A stretch of DNA of 36,506 nt from Pseudomonadota bacterium (GTDB taxonomy: Bacteria > Pseudomonadota > Alphaproteobacteria > Caulobacterales > Caulobacteraceae): the NCBI GenBank assembly GCA_023412655.1, contig JAEYNH010000204.1:1-36506 (forward strand), read 5' to 3'. Positions 1 through 7,900 of the stretch are shown here, in pieces. The translations under genes and the position numbers were made by a program. The number at the start of each line of letters is the position of its first letter. Position 1 is the first letter of the stretch. Below the pieces are notes generated by a model that was not told where the DNA came from, ran no database searches, and worked only from the letters and a program-made list of their open reading frames with translations.

Positions 1-179
1 GCGCGGCCGTAGGTCTTCACGCGTTCGGCGACGCTGCCGAGGAATTCACCCTCCCAGTCGGAGAGCGTGACGCCCGCCTTGTCGGCGGTCCGGCGGGCGC
101 GCTTGAGGGCGTTGAGGGCGGCGCGCTTGGCGGCCGCCTTCTGGGCCTCGTAGGGCGAGAGTGGCGCCTTGCGCTTCAA
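1..179 (-). CDS. hypothetical protein, 3' part outside window
   Basis: This is an open minus-strand frame running off the left edge of the window, about 59 codons seen. It reads from a TTG that overlaps the gapR stop codon by 4 bases, so it would be translationally coupled to gapR. A GGAGAG stretch lies just ahead of the TTG, closer than ideal. I see no ATG or GTG just upstream in this frame. The product begins LKRKAPLSPYEAQKAAAKRA and is rich in Ala, Lys and Arg, suggesting a basic helical start, followed by a motif around DWEGEFLGSVAERV. I do not recognise the family. The open frame and tight packing support a real gene. The start codon is the weak point. Confidence 0.5.
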   Translation of the reverse strand, partial: MKRKAPLSPYEAQKAAAKRAALNALKRARRTADKAGVTLSDWEGEFLGSVAERVKTYGR

Positions 180-445
180 ATCTCTCCGATGGCCGAGAGG
201 TAGAGGTCGAGGATGGCCTCTTCCTCCTGCCGCTTGGCGCGATCCTGCTTGCGGATGCGGATCACCTTGCGGATGATCTTCACGTCGAAGCCGTTGCCCT
301 TGGCCTCAGCCAGGACTTCCTTCACCTGCTCGGCGATCTCGGCCTTTTCCTGCTCGAGGCGCTCGACGCGCTCGATGATGCTCTTCAGCTGGCCCTGCGC
401 CGTGGCGTTCAGGATGTCGGAGTGAGCGGAAGCGTCGTCGGCCAT
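176..445 (-). CDS. gapR: GapR, nucleoid-associated DNA-binding protein (UPF0335/DUF2312)
   Basis: The 89-aa product is recognisable over its whole length as GapR, with core features GQLKSIIERVERLEQEKAEI, AEAKGNGFDVKIIRKVIRIRKQD and the C-terminal LYLSAIGEI. The N-terminal half (about residues 18-50) is a coiled-coil helix for oligomerisation; the basic KVIRIRKQDRAKRQ stretch binds DNA. In Caulobacter, GapR clamps onto overtwisted, AT-rich DNA ahead of replication and transcription forks, stimulates gyrase and topoisomerase IV, and is needed for normal growth. Length equals the family norm. It starts at ATG 445 and overlaps the next minus-strand gene by 4 bases. The region to folE (446-579) should hold the divergent promoters of both genes. 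Confidence 0.95.
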   Translation of the reverse strand: MADDASAHSDILNATAQGQLKSIIERVERLEQEKAEIAEQVKEVLAEAKGNGFDVKIIRKVIRIRKQDRAKRQEEEAILDLYLSAIGEI

Positions 446-579
446 GGCAAAGCTCTATCTCAAGTGGGTGGCGACAGGGAAGGCGCGGTCTTTAGCGGCC
501 CGGGAACAGACTGTCATGCGGCCATGAACTTCGACTAGAACCTGACCGTTGAGACGCATCGACGCGGAGGGTTTCCAAC

Positions 580-1167
580 ATGTCCGGCGGCAAGCGGCCC
601 CCCACCGAAGAAGAAGCCCTGGCGGCTGTGCGGACCCTGATCGAATGGGCCGGAGATGATCCCGACCGCGAGGGCCTGCTGGATACGCCCCGGCGGGTGG
701 TGAAATCCTATCGCGAGCTCTTCGCCGGCTACGAGAGCGATCCGCGGGAGTACCTGCAGCGCACCTTCGACGAGGTGGGTGGCTATGACGAGCTGGTGAT
801 CCTGAAGGACATCCGGGTGGTCAGCTTCTGCGAGCACCACATGCTGCCGTTCCTCGGGAAGGCGCACGTCGGCTATCTGCCCCGCAACCGCGTCGTGGGC
901 ATCTCCAAGCTGGCGCGGGTGGTGCACGGCTTCGCCCGCCGCCTGCAGATCCAGGAGAAGCTCACGGCCGAGATCGCCGAGGCCATCCAGGACATCCTCG
1001 ATCCCAAGGGCGTGGGCGTAGTGATCGTCTCCGAGCACTCGTGCATGACCATGCGGGGGGTCAACACGCCGGGATCCAGCCTGACCACCAGCCACCTGCT
1101 GGGCGAGGTGCGCGACGACCCCCGGACCCGACAGGAATTCTTCGAACTGGTTCGCAACGGCGGCTAA
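580..1167 (+). CDS. folE: GTP cyclohydrolase I (FolE type 1)
   Basis: The 195-aa enzyme converts GTP to 7,8-dihydroneopterin triphosphate, the first step of folate biosynthesis and a source of pteridine and queuosine precursors. The family signature is complete: Cys84-Glu-His-His87 in VSFCEHHMLPFLG, the GISKLARVV helix, RLQIQEKLT, and SEHSCMTMRGV with Cys155. By alignment with the E. coli enzyme, Cys84, His87 and Cys155 are the zinc ligands and the flanking His residues act in catalysis. It starts at ATG 580 with GGAGGG upstream. It converges tail to tail with the HAD hydrolase (13-bp gap) and is divergent from gapR. Product is cytosolic and a homodecamer in known members. Nothing looks altered. 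Confidence 0.97.
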   Translation: MSGGKRPPTEEEALAAVRTLIEWAGDDPDREGLLDTPRRVVKSYRELFAGYESDPREYLQRTFDEVGGYDELVILKDIRVVSFCEHHMLPFLGKAHVGYLPRNRVVGISKLARVVHGFARRLQIQEKLTAEIAEAIQDILDPKGVGVVIVSEHSCMTMRGVNTPGSSLTTSHLLGEVRDDPRTRQEFFELVRNGG

Positions 1168-1180
1168 GACACCCGCCAAG

Positions 1181-1783
1181 CTAGAGCAGGCCGCGGGCCT
1201 CCAGCGCCGGGCGCAAAGCCGCCGGATCGGTGAAGTGGTGGACGTCGAAGCCCAGGTCACGGGCCGCGTCGATGTTCCTGGCGCTGTCGTCCACGAACAG
1301 AATGTCTTTCGGAGCGTGGCCGAAGCGGTGGCAGGCCAGGTGGAAGATCGCCGGATCAGGCTTCATCACGCCCTCAAGTCCCGAAGCGATCACCCCGGCG
1401 AGACGCCTGAACGCCGGGCTCAGCGCCATCGTGCCCTCCACGGTCTCGTGCGAGACGTTCGACAGGCCGTACTGCGGCACGCCCCGCTCATGCAGAGTCT
1501 CTATGGCGGCCTCGGTTTCGGGGATGGCGCCGGAGAACATCTCCCACCAGCGGCTCTCCCACGCCTCGATGGCCTCGGCGTATTTCGGGTGCTGCGGGAG
1601 CAGGCGGGCGCGGTTCTCAGCGAAGCTGACACCGCCGTCGTGCGCCATGTGCCATTCCATGGTGCAGACGTGCGAAAGGAACCGGTCGAGTTCGGCCGGT
1701 TCCTTGAAAATCTTGGCGTAGAGTGTGCGCGGGTCCCAGCGCACGATGACATTGCCGAAGTCCCACAGCAGGGCCTTCGGCAC
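1181..1783 (-). CDS. HAD-superfamily hydrolase, haloacid dehalogenase/YihX-like
   Basis: The 200-aa protein carries the HAD motifs in order. Motif I is LLWDFGNVIVRWDP, with nucleophile Asp8. Motif II lies in GLSNVS, motif III in the KPDPAIFH segment, and motif IV in ILFVDDSARNIDAA. The DFGNV form of motif I is typical of YihX-like phosphatases (sugar phosphates, FMN) and of the dehalogenase-like subgroup, so a small-molecule phosphatase is likely; the substrate cannot be read from sequence. The start is GTG at 1783, only 5 bases after the rpmJ stop, with the AAGCAAGG tail of rpmJ as possible ribosome-binding site. It therefore looks co-transcribed and coupled with rpmJ. Confidence 0.9.
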   Translation of the reverse strand: MPKALLWDFGNVIVRWDPRTLYAKIFKEPAELDRFLSHVCTMEWHMAHDGGVSFAENRARLLPQHPKYAEAIEAWESRWWEMFSGAIPETEAAIETLHERGVPQYGLSNVSHETVEGTMALSPAFRRLAGVIASGLEGVMKPDPAIFHLACHRFGHAPKDILFVDDSARNIDAARDLGFDVHHFTDPAALRPALEARGLL

Positions 1784-1788
1784 GCGGC

Positions 1789-1914
1789 TCAGCCTTGCTT
1801 GGCCTTAAAGCGCGGGTCGGTCTTGTTGATGATATAGACCCGGCCCTTGCGGCGCACGAGCTTGCAGTCGCGGTGGCGCGTCTTGAGCGACTTGAGCGAG
1901 CTTCTGACCTTCAT
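1789..1914 (-). CDS. rpmJ: 50S ribosomal protein L36, zinc-free type
   Basis: A short minus-strand frame of 41 codons reads MKVRSSLKSLKTRHRDCKLV and continues RRKGRVYIINKTDPRFKAKQ-G, which is bacterial L36 (bL36) over its full length. It keeps only one cysteine (Cys17) and lacks the four-ligand zinc ribbon of classical L36. It is thus the C-minus, zinc-independent form, which is the usual one in Alphaproteobacteria. L36 is a small basic protein that binds 23S rRNA late in large-subunit assembly. The HAD hydrolase follows 5 bases after its stop. A strong promoter-like element and a small stem-loop precede it. Confidence 0.95.
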   Translation of the reverse strand: MKVRSSLKSLKTRHRDCKLVRRKGRVYIINKTDPRFKAKQG

Positions 1915-1930
1915 GACCGTATACATCTGG

Positions 1931-1946
1931 GGGGCGTCGCCGCCCC
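1931..1946 (-). promoter_or_regulatory. stem-loop in the rpmJ leader
   Basis: On the minus strand GGGGCG, GCGA, CGCCCC form a perfect 6-bp stem closed by a GNRA tetraloop, 17 bases before the rpmJ start codon. It lies inside the predicted rpmJ 5' UTR and could protect the mRNA or act in autoregulation. Function is inference; the structure is seen directly. Confidence 0.45.
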
Positions 1947-1966
1947 GGTTTCAACAAGAGGGCGCG

Positions 1967-1995
1967 CATATACGGGGGCCTCGGGCTTTCGTCAA
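1967..1995 (-). promoter_or_regulatory. sigma70-type promoter for rpmJ
   Basis: On the minus strand TTGACG (1995-1990) and TATATG (1972-1967) are separated by exactly 17 bp, close to the housekeeping consensus. The expected start near 1960 gives a leader of about 46 nt to the rpmJ ATG at 1914. It lies between divergent rpmJ and the transglycosylase gene. Confidence 0.7.
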
Positions 1996-2044
1996 CCTGA
2001 CGGCGTTGTGATTGGGGCCAGCGCCGGCGCGGACTAGATATCGG

Positions 2045-3340
2045 ATGATGCGTCGTCGTTACCTGCTCGCCCTCTACGTCCTCGCCGGCTGCGCCAGCCC
2101 GCAGAGGCCCCTTCCGCCCTCCATCGCCCCCGCGCCGCCGGCCGCTGAAGCGCCCGCGCCGGCTCCAGCGCCGCCGGCCTCGGTAACGCCGCCGACGGCC
2201 TCGGGCGACATGATCTTCGACGCCTGGGCCGCCGACTTCCAGGGGCGCGCCCTTGCGGCGGGGATCCGGCCCGATGTCCTGCAGCGGGAGATGGCCGGCC
2301 TGACGCCCGACCCGCGCGTGGCCGGGCTCGACAGCCGCCAGCCCGAATTCTCCAAGCCGGTGAGCGACTATCTGCGAGGCGTGGTCACCGCCGACCGCGC
2401 CACCATCGGCCAGCGCCGCCGGGCGGACGTCACCGAGTTCGAGGGCATCGAGGCCCGCTATGGCGTGCCCCGCGATATCCTGCTGGGCGTCTGGGCGCTG
2501 GAGAGCGGCTTCGGCGCCATCCAGGGCGACATGGACGTGATCCGGTCGGTGGCCACCCTCGCCGCCCAAGGCCGCCGCCGCGCCTGGGCCGAGGGCGAAC
2601 TGATCGCCGCGCTCAAGATCATCCAGTCGGGCGAGCATCCTCGCTCGCGCCTCAAGGGCTCGTGGGCCGGCGCCATGGGCCAGACCCAGTTCATCCCCAG
2701 CACCTTCCTCTCCACCGCGGTGGACTTCGACGGCGACGGCCGGCGGGACATCTGGGGCTCCCGGGGCGACGCCCTGGCCTCGGCCGCCAACCTGTTGTCG
2801 AAGGCCGGCTGGGTTCGCGGCCAGAGCTGGGCGCGAGAGGTGACCGTTCCTGAAGGCTTCGACTTCGGCCAGACCGAGGGGCCACGCCTGACCCCGACCC
2901 AGTGGGCCGCCCTGGGCGTCCTGCGCGCCGACGGCCTCCCGTGGAGCGAGGCGGACGCCAGCGCCCAGGCCCAGTTGGTGGCGCCCTCGGGCGCGCGGGG
3001 GCCGCTGTTCCTGCTGTTCCCGAACCACTTCGCCATCCGCAAGTACAACAACAGCCTGGCCTATGCCCTGGGCGTCGGCATGCTCGCCGACCGCTTCGCA
3101 GGTACGGGCGGAGTGGTGCGGCCCTGGCCGCAGGAACAGCCCATGTCTCTGGTCGACCGGATGACGGCCCAGCGGGCGCTGAATGCGCTCGGCTTCAACG
3201 CCGGCACGCCCGACGGCGTGGTGGGCATGAACACCCGCACCGCCCTGCGCGCCTGGCAGAAGGCCCGGGGCCTGACGGCGGACGGCTATCTGTCGCCCGA
3301 CATGGTTCAGAAGCTGAAGGCCGAGGCGGGCGTCCGCTAG
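2045..3340 (+). CDS. lytic murein transglycosylase, MltB-type lipoprotein with C-terminal peptidoglycan-binding domain
   Basis: The 431-aa protein begins MMRRRYLLALYVLAGC. This is a lipoprotein signal peptide with lipobox LAGC and lipidated Cys16, followed by a Pro/Ala-rich linker. The SLT_2/MltB catalytic domain follows, with LLGVWALESGFGAIQGD (Glu in ESG is the catalytic acid), AQGRRRAWAEGELIAAL, SWAGAMGQTQFIPSTF and DFDGDGRRDIW. A PG_binding_1 domain ends the protein (QRALNALGFNAGTPDGVVG, then NTRTALRAWQ). Such enzymes cleave the MurNAc-GlcNAc bond to give 1,6-anhydro ends. I chose ATG 2045 (2048 is equally possible) because upstream TTG starts would bury the signal peptide. It is convergent with the MFS gene, with stop codons 2 bases apart. 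Confidence 0.93.
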   Translation: MMRRRYLLALYVLAGCASPQRPLPPSIAPAPPAAEAPAPAPAPPASVTPPTASGDMIFDAWAADFQGRALAAGIRPDVLQREMAGLTPDPRVAGLDSRQPEFSKPVSDYLRGVVTADRATIGQRRRADVTEFEGIEARYGVPRDILLGVWALESGFGAIQGDMDVIRSVATLAAQGRRRAWAEGELIAALKIIQSGEHPRSRLKGSWAGAMGQTQFIPSTFLSTAVDFDGDGRRDIWGSRGDALASAANLLSKAGWVRGQSWAREVTVPEGFDFGQTEGPRLTPTQWAALGVLRADGLPWSEADASAQAQLVAPSGARGPLFLLFPNHFAIRKYNNSLAYALGVGMLADRFAGTGGVVRPWPQEQPMSLVDRMTAQRALNALGFNAGTPDGVVGMNTRTALRAWQKARGLTADGYLSPDMVQKLKAEAGVR

Positions 3341-3342
3341 CT

Positions 3343-4656
3343 CTAGGCGCCGCCCTCGTCGCCCTTTTCCAGGGTGGCGGCGGTGGCCGCCTCCAGAGAC
3401 GCCGGCTGCGGGTCGGCGTTCCGGAGCTGGGTGTTGCGGAAGGCGTAGTAGAACATTGAGCCCAGCAGCACCGCGTTCAGCAGGAACGGGGCGGGGCCGA
3501 TGTGCTGGTAAAGCCAGACGAACAGCGGAGCGAGGACCACATTGATCCCGTTCACTGCGGCGATGACGCCGGCCACGCGGGCCTGCTCCTCAATGGTCAC
3601 GGCGATGGACGAGCCCGCGGTGAAGCCGGGCCGGGCGAAGCCGAAGCCCAGGCTGGAGATCGCATAGCCCGCCACCACCACATAATAGTCAGGCGCCAGG
3701 GCGACGGTCAGGTTGCCGACCGCCGCCACCGCCACGCCCCATCGCAGCAGCTGGCGCGGGGTCATCTGGAACATGCGGATCAGGCCCCACTGGGCGAGCA
3801 GGCCGGCCAAAGCGCCGAACATCATGGCGATGGCGATGAAGTACTGGGCCTGGGTCGGCGACATGCCCAGCTTGTCGATGATCAGGAAGCCCAGGGTCTG
3901 GGCCTGGGCGGTCTGGCAGGTGGCGACGATAAAGCCGTAGATCAGGAAGGGGGTGACCCGCGGATCGCGCCACATGGACAGCTCCTTCGGGGACCCGGCC
4001 ACCACCGGGCGCAGGGGCCTCCTGGCCTCCTTCGGCGCGGGCGGCTCGGGCAGGTAGCGCCACACCACGAACAGCATGCCGGCGGCGATGAGGGCGAAGG
4101 TGAACAGCGGCCCCGCCAGCCCCAGCACGGGATAGACGAACAGCGGCGCCAGGAACGGGCCGATCACCGTCCCCAGGCCGAACGCCCCGGCCAGACTGGC
4201 CATCGCCTGGGTGCGCTTCTCCGGGGCGGTCCGCTCGGCCACATAGGCCTGCGTCGCCGGATTCGCGGCCGCCCCGAACAGCCCGAACAGGGCGCGGGCG
4301 AGCAGGAAGAAGGCGAAGATCACCATCGGCGTGGCCCAGTGGCGCAGGCCTGCGCTGACCACCACGCCGCACAGAACCATCGAGACCATGAAGCCCGACA
4401 GGCCGACCATGATCAGCGGCTTGCGGCCATAGCGGTCCGAAGCCCTGGCCCACCAGGGCGAGGAGACGGCCCAGAGCACCGCCGAAAGCGAGAAGATCGC
4501 CGCCACCATGGCGTCGGGGATGCCGATCGAGCGGCCGATGGCCGGCAGCACCGAGATAAGGCCGGTGTTGCCGAGCGCCGTCGCCAGGGACACGCCGAAG
4601 ATGATGGCGAAGGGCCGACGGGACAGGCCGTCGCCGGAGGGCGCGGTTCTAGGCAT
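3343..4656 (-). CDS. MFS transporter, TetA/multidrug-efflux-like
   Basis: The 437-aa product has about 12 hydrophobic segments. After helix 2 comes the MFS loop signature WARASDRYGRKPLIMVG. An acidic/Arg-rich middle loop (PEPPAPKEARRPLRP) separates the two six-helix halves. The pattern is that of the proton-driven TCR/Tet drug-H+ antiporters of the inner membrane; the substrate cannot be predicted. I chose ATG 4656 (MPRTAPSG); the longer frame starts with TTG and adds 12 unlikely residues. It is divergent from motA across about 140 bp. Confidence 0.88.
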   Translation of the reverse strand: MPRTAPSGDGLSRRPFAIIFGVSLATALGNTGLISVLPAIGRSIGIPDAMVAAIFSLSAVLWAVSSPWWARASDRYGRKPLIMVGLSGFMVSMVLCGVVVSAGLRHWATPMVIFAFFLLARALFGLFGAAANPATQAYVAERTAPEKRTQAMASLAGAFGLGTVIGPFLAPLFVYPVLGLAGPLFTFALIAAGMLFVVWRYLPEPPAPKEARRPLRPVVAGSPKELSMWRDPRVTPFLIYGFIVATCQTAQAQTLGFLIIDKLGMSPTQAQYFIAIAMMFGALAGLLAQWGLIRMFQMTPRQLLRWGVAVAAVGNLTVALAPDYYVVVAGYAISSLGFGFARPGFTAGSSIAVTIEEQARVAGVIAAVNGINVVLAPLFVWLYQHIGPAPFLLNAVLLGSMFYYAFRNTQLRNADPQPASLEAATAATLEKGDEGGA

Positions 4657-4794
4657 CAATGCCCCGCTTACGCCCGAACCTGCGCCACGCAAACCCCTAG
4701 GGCCAACAGCACTCTGTCACACCTCGCCACTGCGCAGGCGCTCACGGGACATTAAGCAATAACGCGGATGCTTCCGGCCACCTCGGGGGAGCCC

Positions 4795-5664
4795 ATGTTC
4801 CAGATCATCGGCATCGTGCTGCTGTTCGTGCTTGTGTTCGGCAGCTACATCTTCTCGGGCGGCAACATGGCGGTGATCCTCCATGCGCTTCCCCACGAGA
4901 TGGCCGCGATCGGCGGCGCGGGCGTGGCCAGCTACCTGATCGCCAACTCCATTCCGGTCATCAAGGCGACGGGGGCCGGCATCGGCAAGGTGTTCTCGGG
5001 CCCCAAGTGGAAGGCCTCGGACTACCGGGACCTGCTGGCGCTGCTGTTCCTTCTGACCAAGACCATGAAGTCCAAGGGCGTCATCGCCCTCGAAAGCCAC
5101 ATCGAGAACCCCACCGAGAGCTCGATCTTCAACCGCTTCCCGAAGATCATGAAAGATCACTTCGCCATCGACTTCATCTGCGACACCCTGCGGATGATGA
5201 CCATGAACCTGGAGGACCCCCACCAGGTCGAGGACGCGATGGAAAAGCAGCTCGAGAAGCACCACCACGAGGCGCAGGCGCCGAGCCATGCGCTGCAGAG
5301 CCTGGCCGACGCCCTCCCGGCTCTGGGGATCGTGGCCGCCGTGCTGGGGGTCATCAAGACCATGGGCGCCATCACCGAGCCGCCCGAAGTGCTGGGCGAG
5401 ATGATCGGTTCGGCTCTGGTGGGCACTTTCCTGGGCGTGTTTCTGGCCTATGGCCTGGTGGGCCCCATGGCCACGCGCCTGAAGGAGATCACCGAGGAGG
5501 AAGGCGCCTTCTACCGGATCATCCAGTCAGTGCTGGTGGCGCACCTGCACGGCAACGCCGCGCAGATCTCTGTGGAGATCGGCCGCGGCAGCGTGCCCTC
5601 AGGCTCGCAGCCCAGCTTCCTCGAGCTGGAAGAGGCCCTGGCGAACATCCCGAACGAGGCCTGA
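4795..5664 (+). CDS. motA: flagellar motor stator protein MotA
   Basis: The 289-aa inner-membrane protein forms, with MotB, the proton channel that drives flagellar rotation. It shows two N-terminal helices, a large cytoplasmic loop and two C-terminal helices. ALESHIENP in the loop carries the conserved acidic residue (Glu100) equivalent to E. coli Glu98. The channel prolines are Pro175 in PALGIVAAVLGVIKTMG and Pro224 in LVGPMATRLKE. The start is ATG 4795, preceded by GGGGGAG; an upstream in-frame ATG at 4768 would add nine residues not typical of the family. No motB lies nearby, as in Caulobacter, where the two genes are separate. Confidence 0.95.
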   Translation: MFQIIGIVLLFVLVFGSYIFSGGNMAVILHALPHEMAAIGGAGVASYLIANSIPVIKATGAGIGKVFSGPKWKASDYRDLLALLFLLTKTMKSKGVIALESHIENPTESSIFNRFPKIMKDHFAIDFICDTLRMMTMNLEDPHQVEDAMEKQLEKHHHEAQAPSHALQSLADALPALGIVAAVLGVIKTMGAITEPPEVLGEMIGSALVGTFLGVFLAYGLVGPMATRLKEITEEEGAFYRIIQSVLVAHLHGNAAQISVEIGRGSVPSGSQPSFLELEEALANIPNEA

Positions 5665-5779
5665 TGGCCCGCCTGGCGGTCGCCAGCTTGGCCTTGCACC
5701 CATTGGGACGCTGCCTATCTCCTGCATGGCGCAGCCGCGGGCGGGGCGCGTCCCACGACATCCGAGAAGGAAGAGCCAC

Positions 5780-6028
5780 ATGACCAACGAGATCCTGCGC
5801 CGGCTGATCATCGCGGGCGCCGCCATCGCCGCCCTGGCCGTGGCCGCCTGCTCCAAGTCGGACCGCGCCGAAACCACGCCCGAGACCACCGACGCCGCCG
5901 ACCTGCCCAGCGAGGCCGAGGCGGCGATGGAGGCGGCCGCGGCCGATGCGGCCGCCGCTGCGGGCGACACCACGGCGGCCGAGCCCACCACCCCGCCCGC
6001 CGCAGAGGCGCCTTCCGAGAAGCACTAA
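5780..6028 (+). CDS. small Ala/Glu/Thr-rich lipoprotein
   Basis: The 82-aa product starts MTNEILRRLIIAGAAIAALA and has a lipobox ending at Cys24 (VAAC), so it should be an exported lipoprotein. The mature part is low complexity, rich in Ala, Glu and Thr with Pro near the end, and acidic, suggesting a disordered surface or periplasmic peptide. GAAGGA lies ahead of the ATG. A strong terminator follows 28 bases after the stop, so it is a self-contained unit. I do not recognise the family. Confidence 0.8.
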   Translation: MTNEILRRLIIAGAAIAALAVAACSKSDRAETTPETTDAADLPSEAEAAMEAAAADAAAAAGDTTAAEPTTPPAAEAPSEKH

Positions 6029-6055
6029 TCTCGGAGCACCGTTTGCCGTAAACGA

Positions 6056-6083
6056 GGGCCGCCCACGACAGGCGGCCCTTTTT
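6056..6083 (+). terminator. intrinsic terminator after the lipoprotein gene
   Basis: GGGCCGCC (6056-6063), a 7-base loop, GGCGGCCC (6071-6078) and five T make a perfect 8-bp stem with a T-tract. It ends 1 base before the first possible mnmC ATG. Confidence 0.9.
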
Positions 6084-6084
6084 G

Positions 6085-7860
6085 ATGACTGAAAACACCG
6101 AGCCTATGACCGGAAGCCCGCTGGATTGGACCCCCGACGGCCAGCCGCGCTCGCGGCTGTTCGGCGACGTCTACTTTTCGGCGGAGGATGGCCTGGCCGA
6201 AACCCAGGCGGTCTTCCTGGCCGGCTGCGGACTGCCGGACGCGTGGGTGGGCCGCCGGCGGTTCACGGTGGGCGAACTCGGCTTCGGCACCGGCCTCAAC
6301 ATCGCCGCCCTGCTCGACCTTTGGCGGCACGCCCGGCCTCCGGAGGGCCGGCTGCACGTCTTCAGCATTGAGGGCTTTCCGGTGAGCGCGGACGAGGCGC
6401 GGCGGGCCCTCGCCCGCTGGCCGGAACTGGCCGAGGTCGCCACGGCGCTGACCGACCATTGGCCTGGCCGCGCCCGGGGCCTTCACCGGATCGAGCTTCC
6501 CGGTCTGGCCGCCATCGTCGATGTCTTCGTCGGCGATGTGGCTGAGGCCCTGACCAGCTGGACGGGAAGGGCCGACGCCTGGTTCCTCGACGGCTTTTCA
6601 CCCGCCCTCAATCCGCAGATGTGGAGCGACGAGATCCTGGCGCTTGTCGGCGCCCGCTCAGCGCCAGGCGCGAGGGCGGCCACCTTCACCGTCGCGGGCC
6701 AGGTACGTCGGGGGCTGGCCGCGGCCGGCTTCGCCGTGGAGAAGCGGCCAGGCTTCGGGCGCAAGCGTGAGCGGCTGGAGGCGCGTTATCCAGGCCAAAC
6801 CCAAGCCTCGTCCGTACGGCGGGTGGCCATCGTCGGCGCAGGCATCGCCGGAGCCGCGGCGGCCCGCGCGGTGAGGGCCCTCGGCGGCGAAGCTCTCGTC
6901 TATGAGGCCGACGGTCCGGGCGCCGGCGGCTCGGGCAATCCGGCGGCCCTGGTGACGCCCCGGCTGGATGCCGGCCTTGGGACACCCGCCGCCCTTTTCG
7001 CCCGCGCCTTCGCCCGAGCTGTCGGGCTCTATCGCCAGTCGCCCGAGGCGATCATCGCAGAGGGGGTGCTGCAACTCGCCTTCACCGAGCGCGACGCGGC
7101 GCGGTTCGGCAAGATCGCCGGTTCGGACCTGTTCGAGCCTGGAAGCATGGCCATGCTCTCACCAGAGGCTGTCGCGGTCCGCCTGGGCGAGGCAGGACCT
7201 GCGGCGCTCGACCAGCGCCAGGCCCTGGTGATCGAGCCGGCTCCCGTCCTGGCCGCTTGGGCGGGGGAGACCCGCCAGGCGCGGGTCGCGGACCTGGCCG
7301 CCCTCGACGCCGACGCGGTGATCGTGGCCGCAGGGCTCGGCGCGCCCCACCTGCTCCCGGAACTGCCGCTGCAGCCGGTGCGCGGCCAGGCCAGCTGGAC
7401 GCTCGGACCCAATGGGGCGCAGGCGCTGGGCGCGGCGGCGGCTTGGGGCGGTTATGCGGTCCCCATGCGCGATGGCCTGCTGTTCGGCGCCACGCATGAC
7501 CGCGATGACCCCGGTTCGGACCTGCGCGACGAGGACCACGCCCGTAACCTTGAGACGCTCGCCAAGGCGCTGCCGCAGCTGGCGGCTCGGATTTCCGCAG
7601 CGGCGCTGGAGGGGCGGGCCGCCGTGCGGGCGGTGACGCCGGACCGGCTTCCGATCGCCGGAGCGGCCGGGACGCCAGGTGTCTTCGCCCTCACCGGCTT
7701 TGGCTCGCGCGGCTTCGCCATGGCCCCGCTGCTGGCCGAGCACGTCGCGGCCCTCGCCCTCGGCGCGCCCTCGCCGCTTCCCGCCCAGGCCGAAGCTTTG
7801 GTGGAGCCCGGTCGGTTCGAGAAACGGCGCCGTTCCGGAACCGGGGACCGTGTCCTATAG
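6085..7860 (+). CDS. mnmC: bifunctional tRNA 5-methylaminomethyl-2-thiouridine biosynthesis protein MnmC
   Basis: The 591-aa fusion carries out the last steps of mnm5s2U34 synthesis in tRNA wobble positions. The N-terminal MnmC2 methyltransferase domain (about 1-230) has SAM motif ELGFGTGLNIAALLDLW and DAWFLDGFSPALNPQMW. The C-terminal FAD-dependent oxidoreductase (about 245-590) has the dinucleotide fold VAIVGAGIAGAAAARAV and a late TGFGSRGFAMAP motif. Domain order and total length are those of full MnmC. The start is uncertain: ATG 6085 sits directly after the upstream terminator T-tract and has no Shine-Dalgarno, whereas ATG 6106 (MTGSPLDWTPDG) begins closer to the conserved region. Confidence 0.93.
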   Translation: MTENTEPMTGSPLDWTPDGQPRSRLFGDVYFSAEDGLAETQAVFLAGCGLPDAWVGRRRFTVGELGFGTGLNIAALLDLWRHARPPEGRLHVFSIEGFPVSADEARRALARWPELAEVATALTDHWPGRARGLHRIELPGLAAIVDVFVGDVAEALTSWTGRADAWFLDGFSPALNPQMWSDEILALVGARSAPGARAATFTVAGQVRRGLAAAGFAVEKRPGFGRKRERLEARYPGQTQASSVRRVAIVGAGIAGAAAARAVRALGGEALVYEADGPGAGGSGNPAALVTPRLDAGLGTPAALFARAFARAVGLYRQSPEAIIAEGVLQLAFTERDAARFGKIAGSDLFEPGSMAMLSPEAVAVRLGEAGPAALDQRQALVIEPAPVLAAWAGETRQARVADLAALDADAVIVAAGLGAPHLLPELPLQPVRGQASWTLGPNGAQALGAAAAWGGYAVPMRDGLLFGATHDRDDPGSDLRDEDHARNLETLAKALPQLAARISAAALEGRAAVRAVTPDRLPIAGAAGTPGVFALTGFGSRGFAMAPLLAEHVAALALGAPSPLPAQAEALVEPGRFEKRRRSGTGDRVL

Positions 7861-7900
7861 TCTTCGAGCTCGGGGGACATTCCTGTTCAGGAACCGAGAG

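Noticed and set aside
3502..4755. 417-codon open frame on the plus strand
   Set aside because: Antisense to the MFS gene; extremely rich in Arg, His, Gln and Gly with no hydrophobic core.
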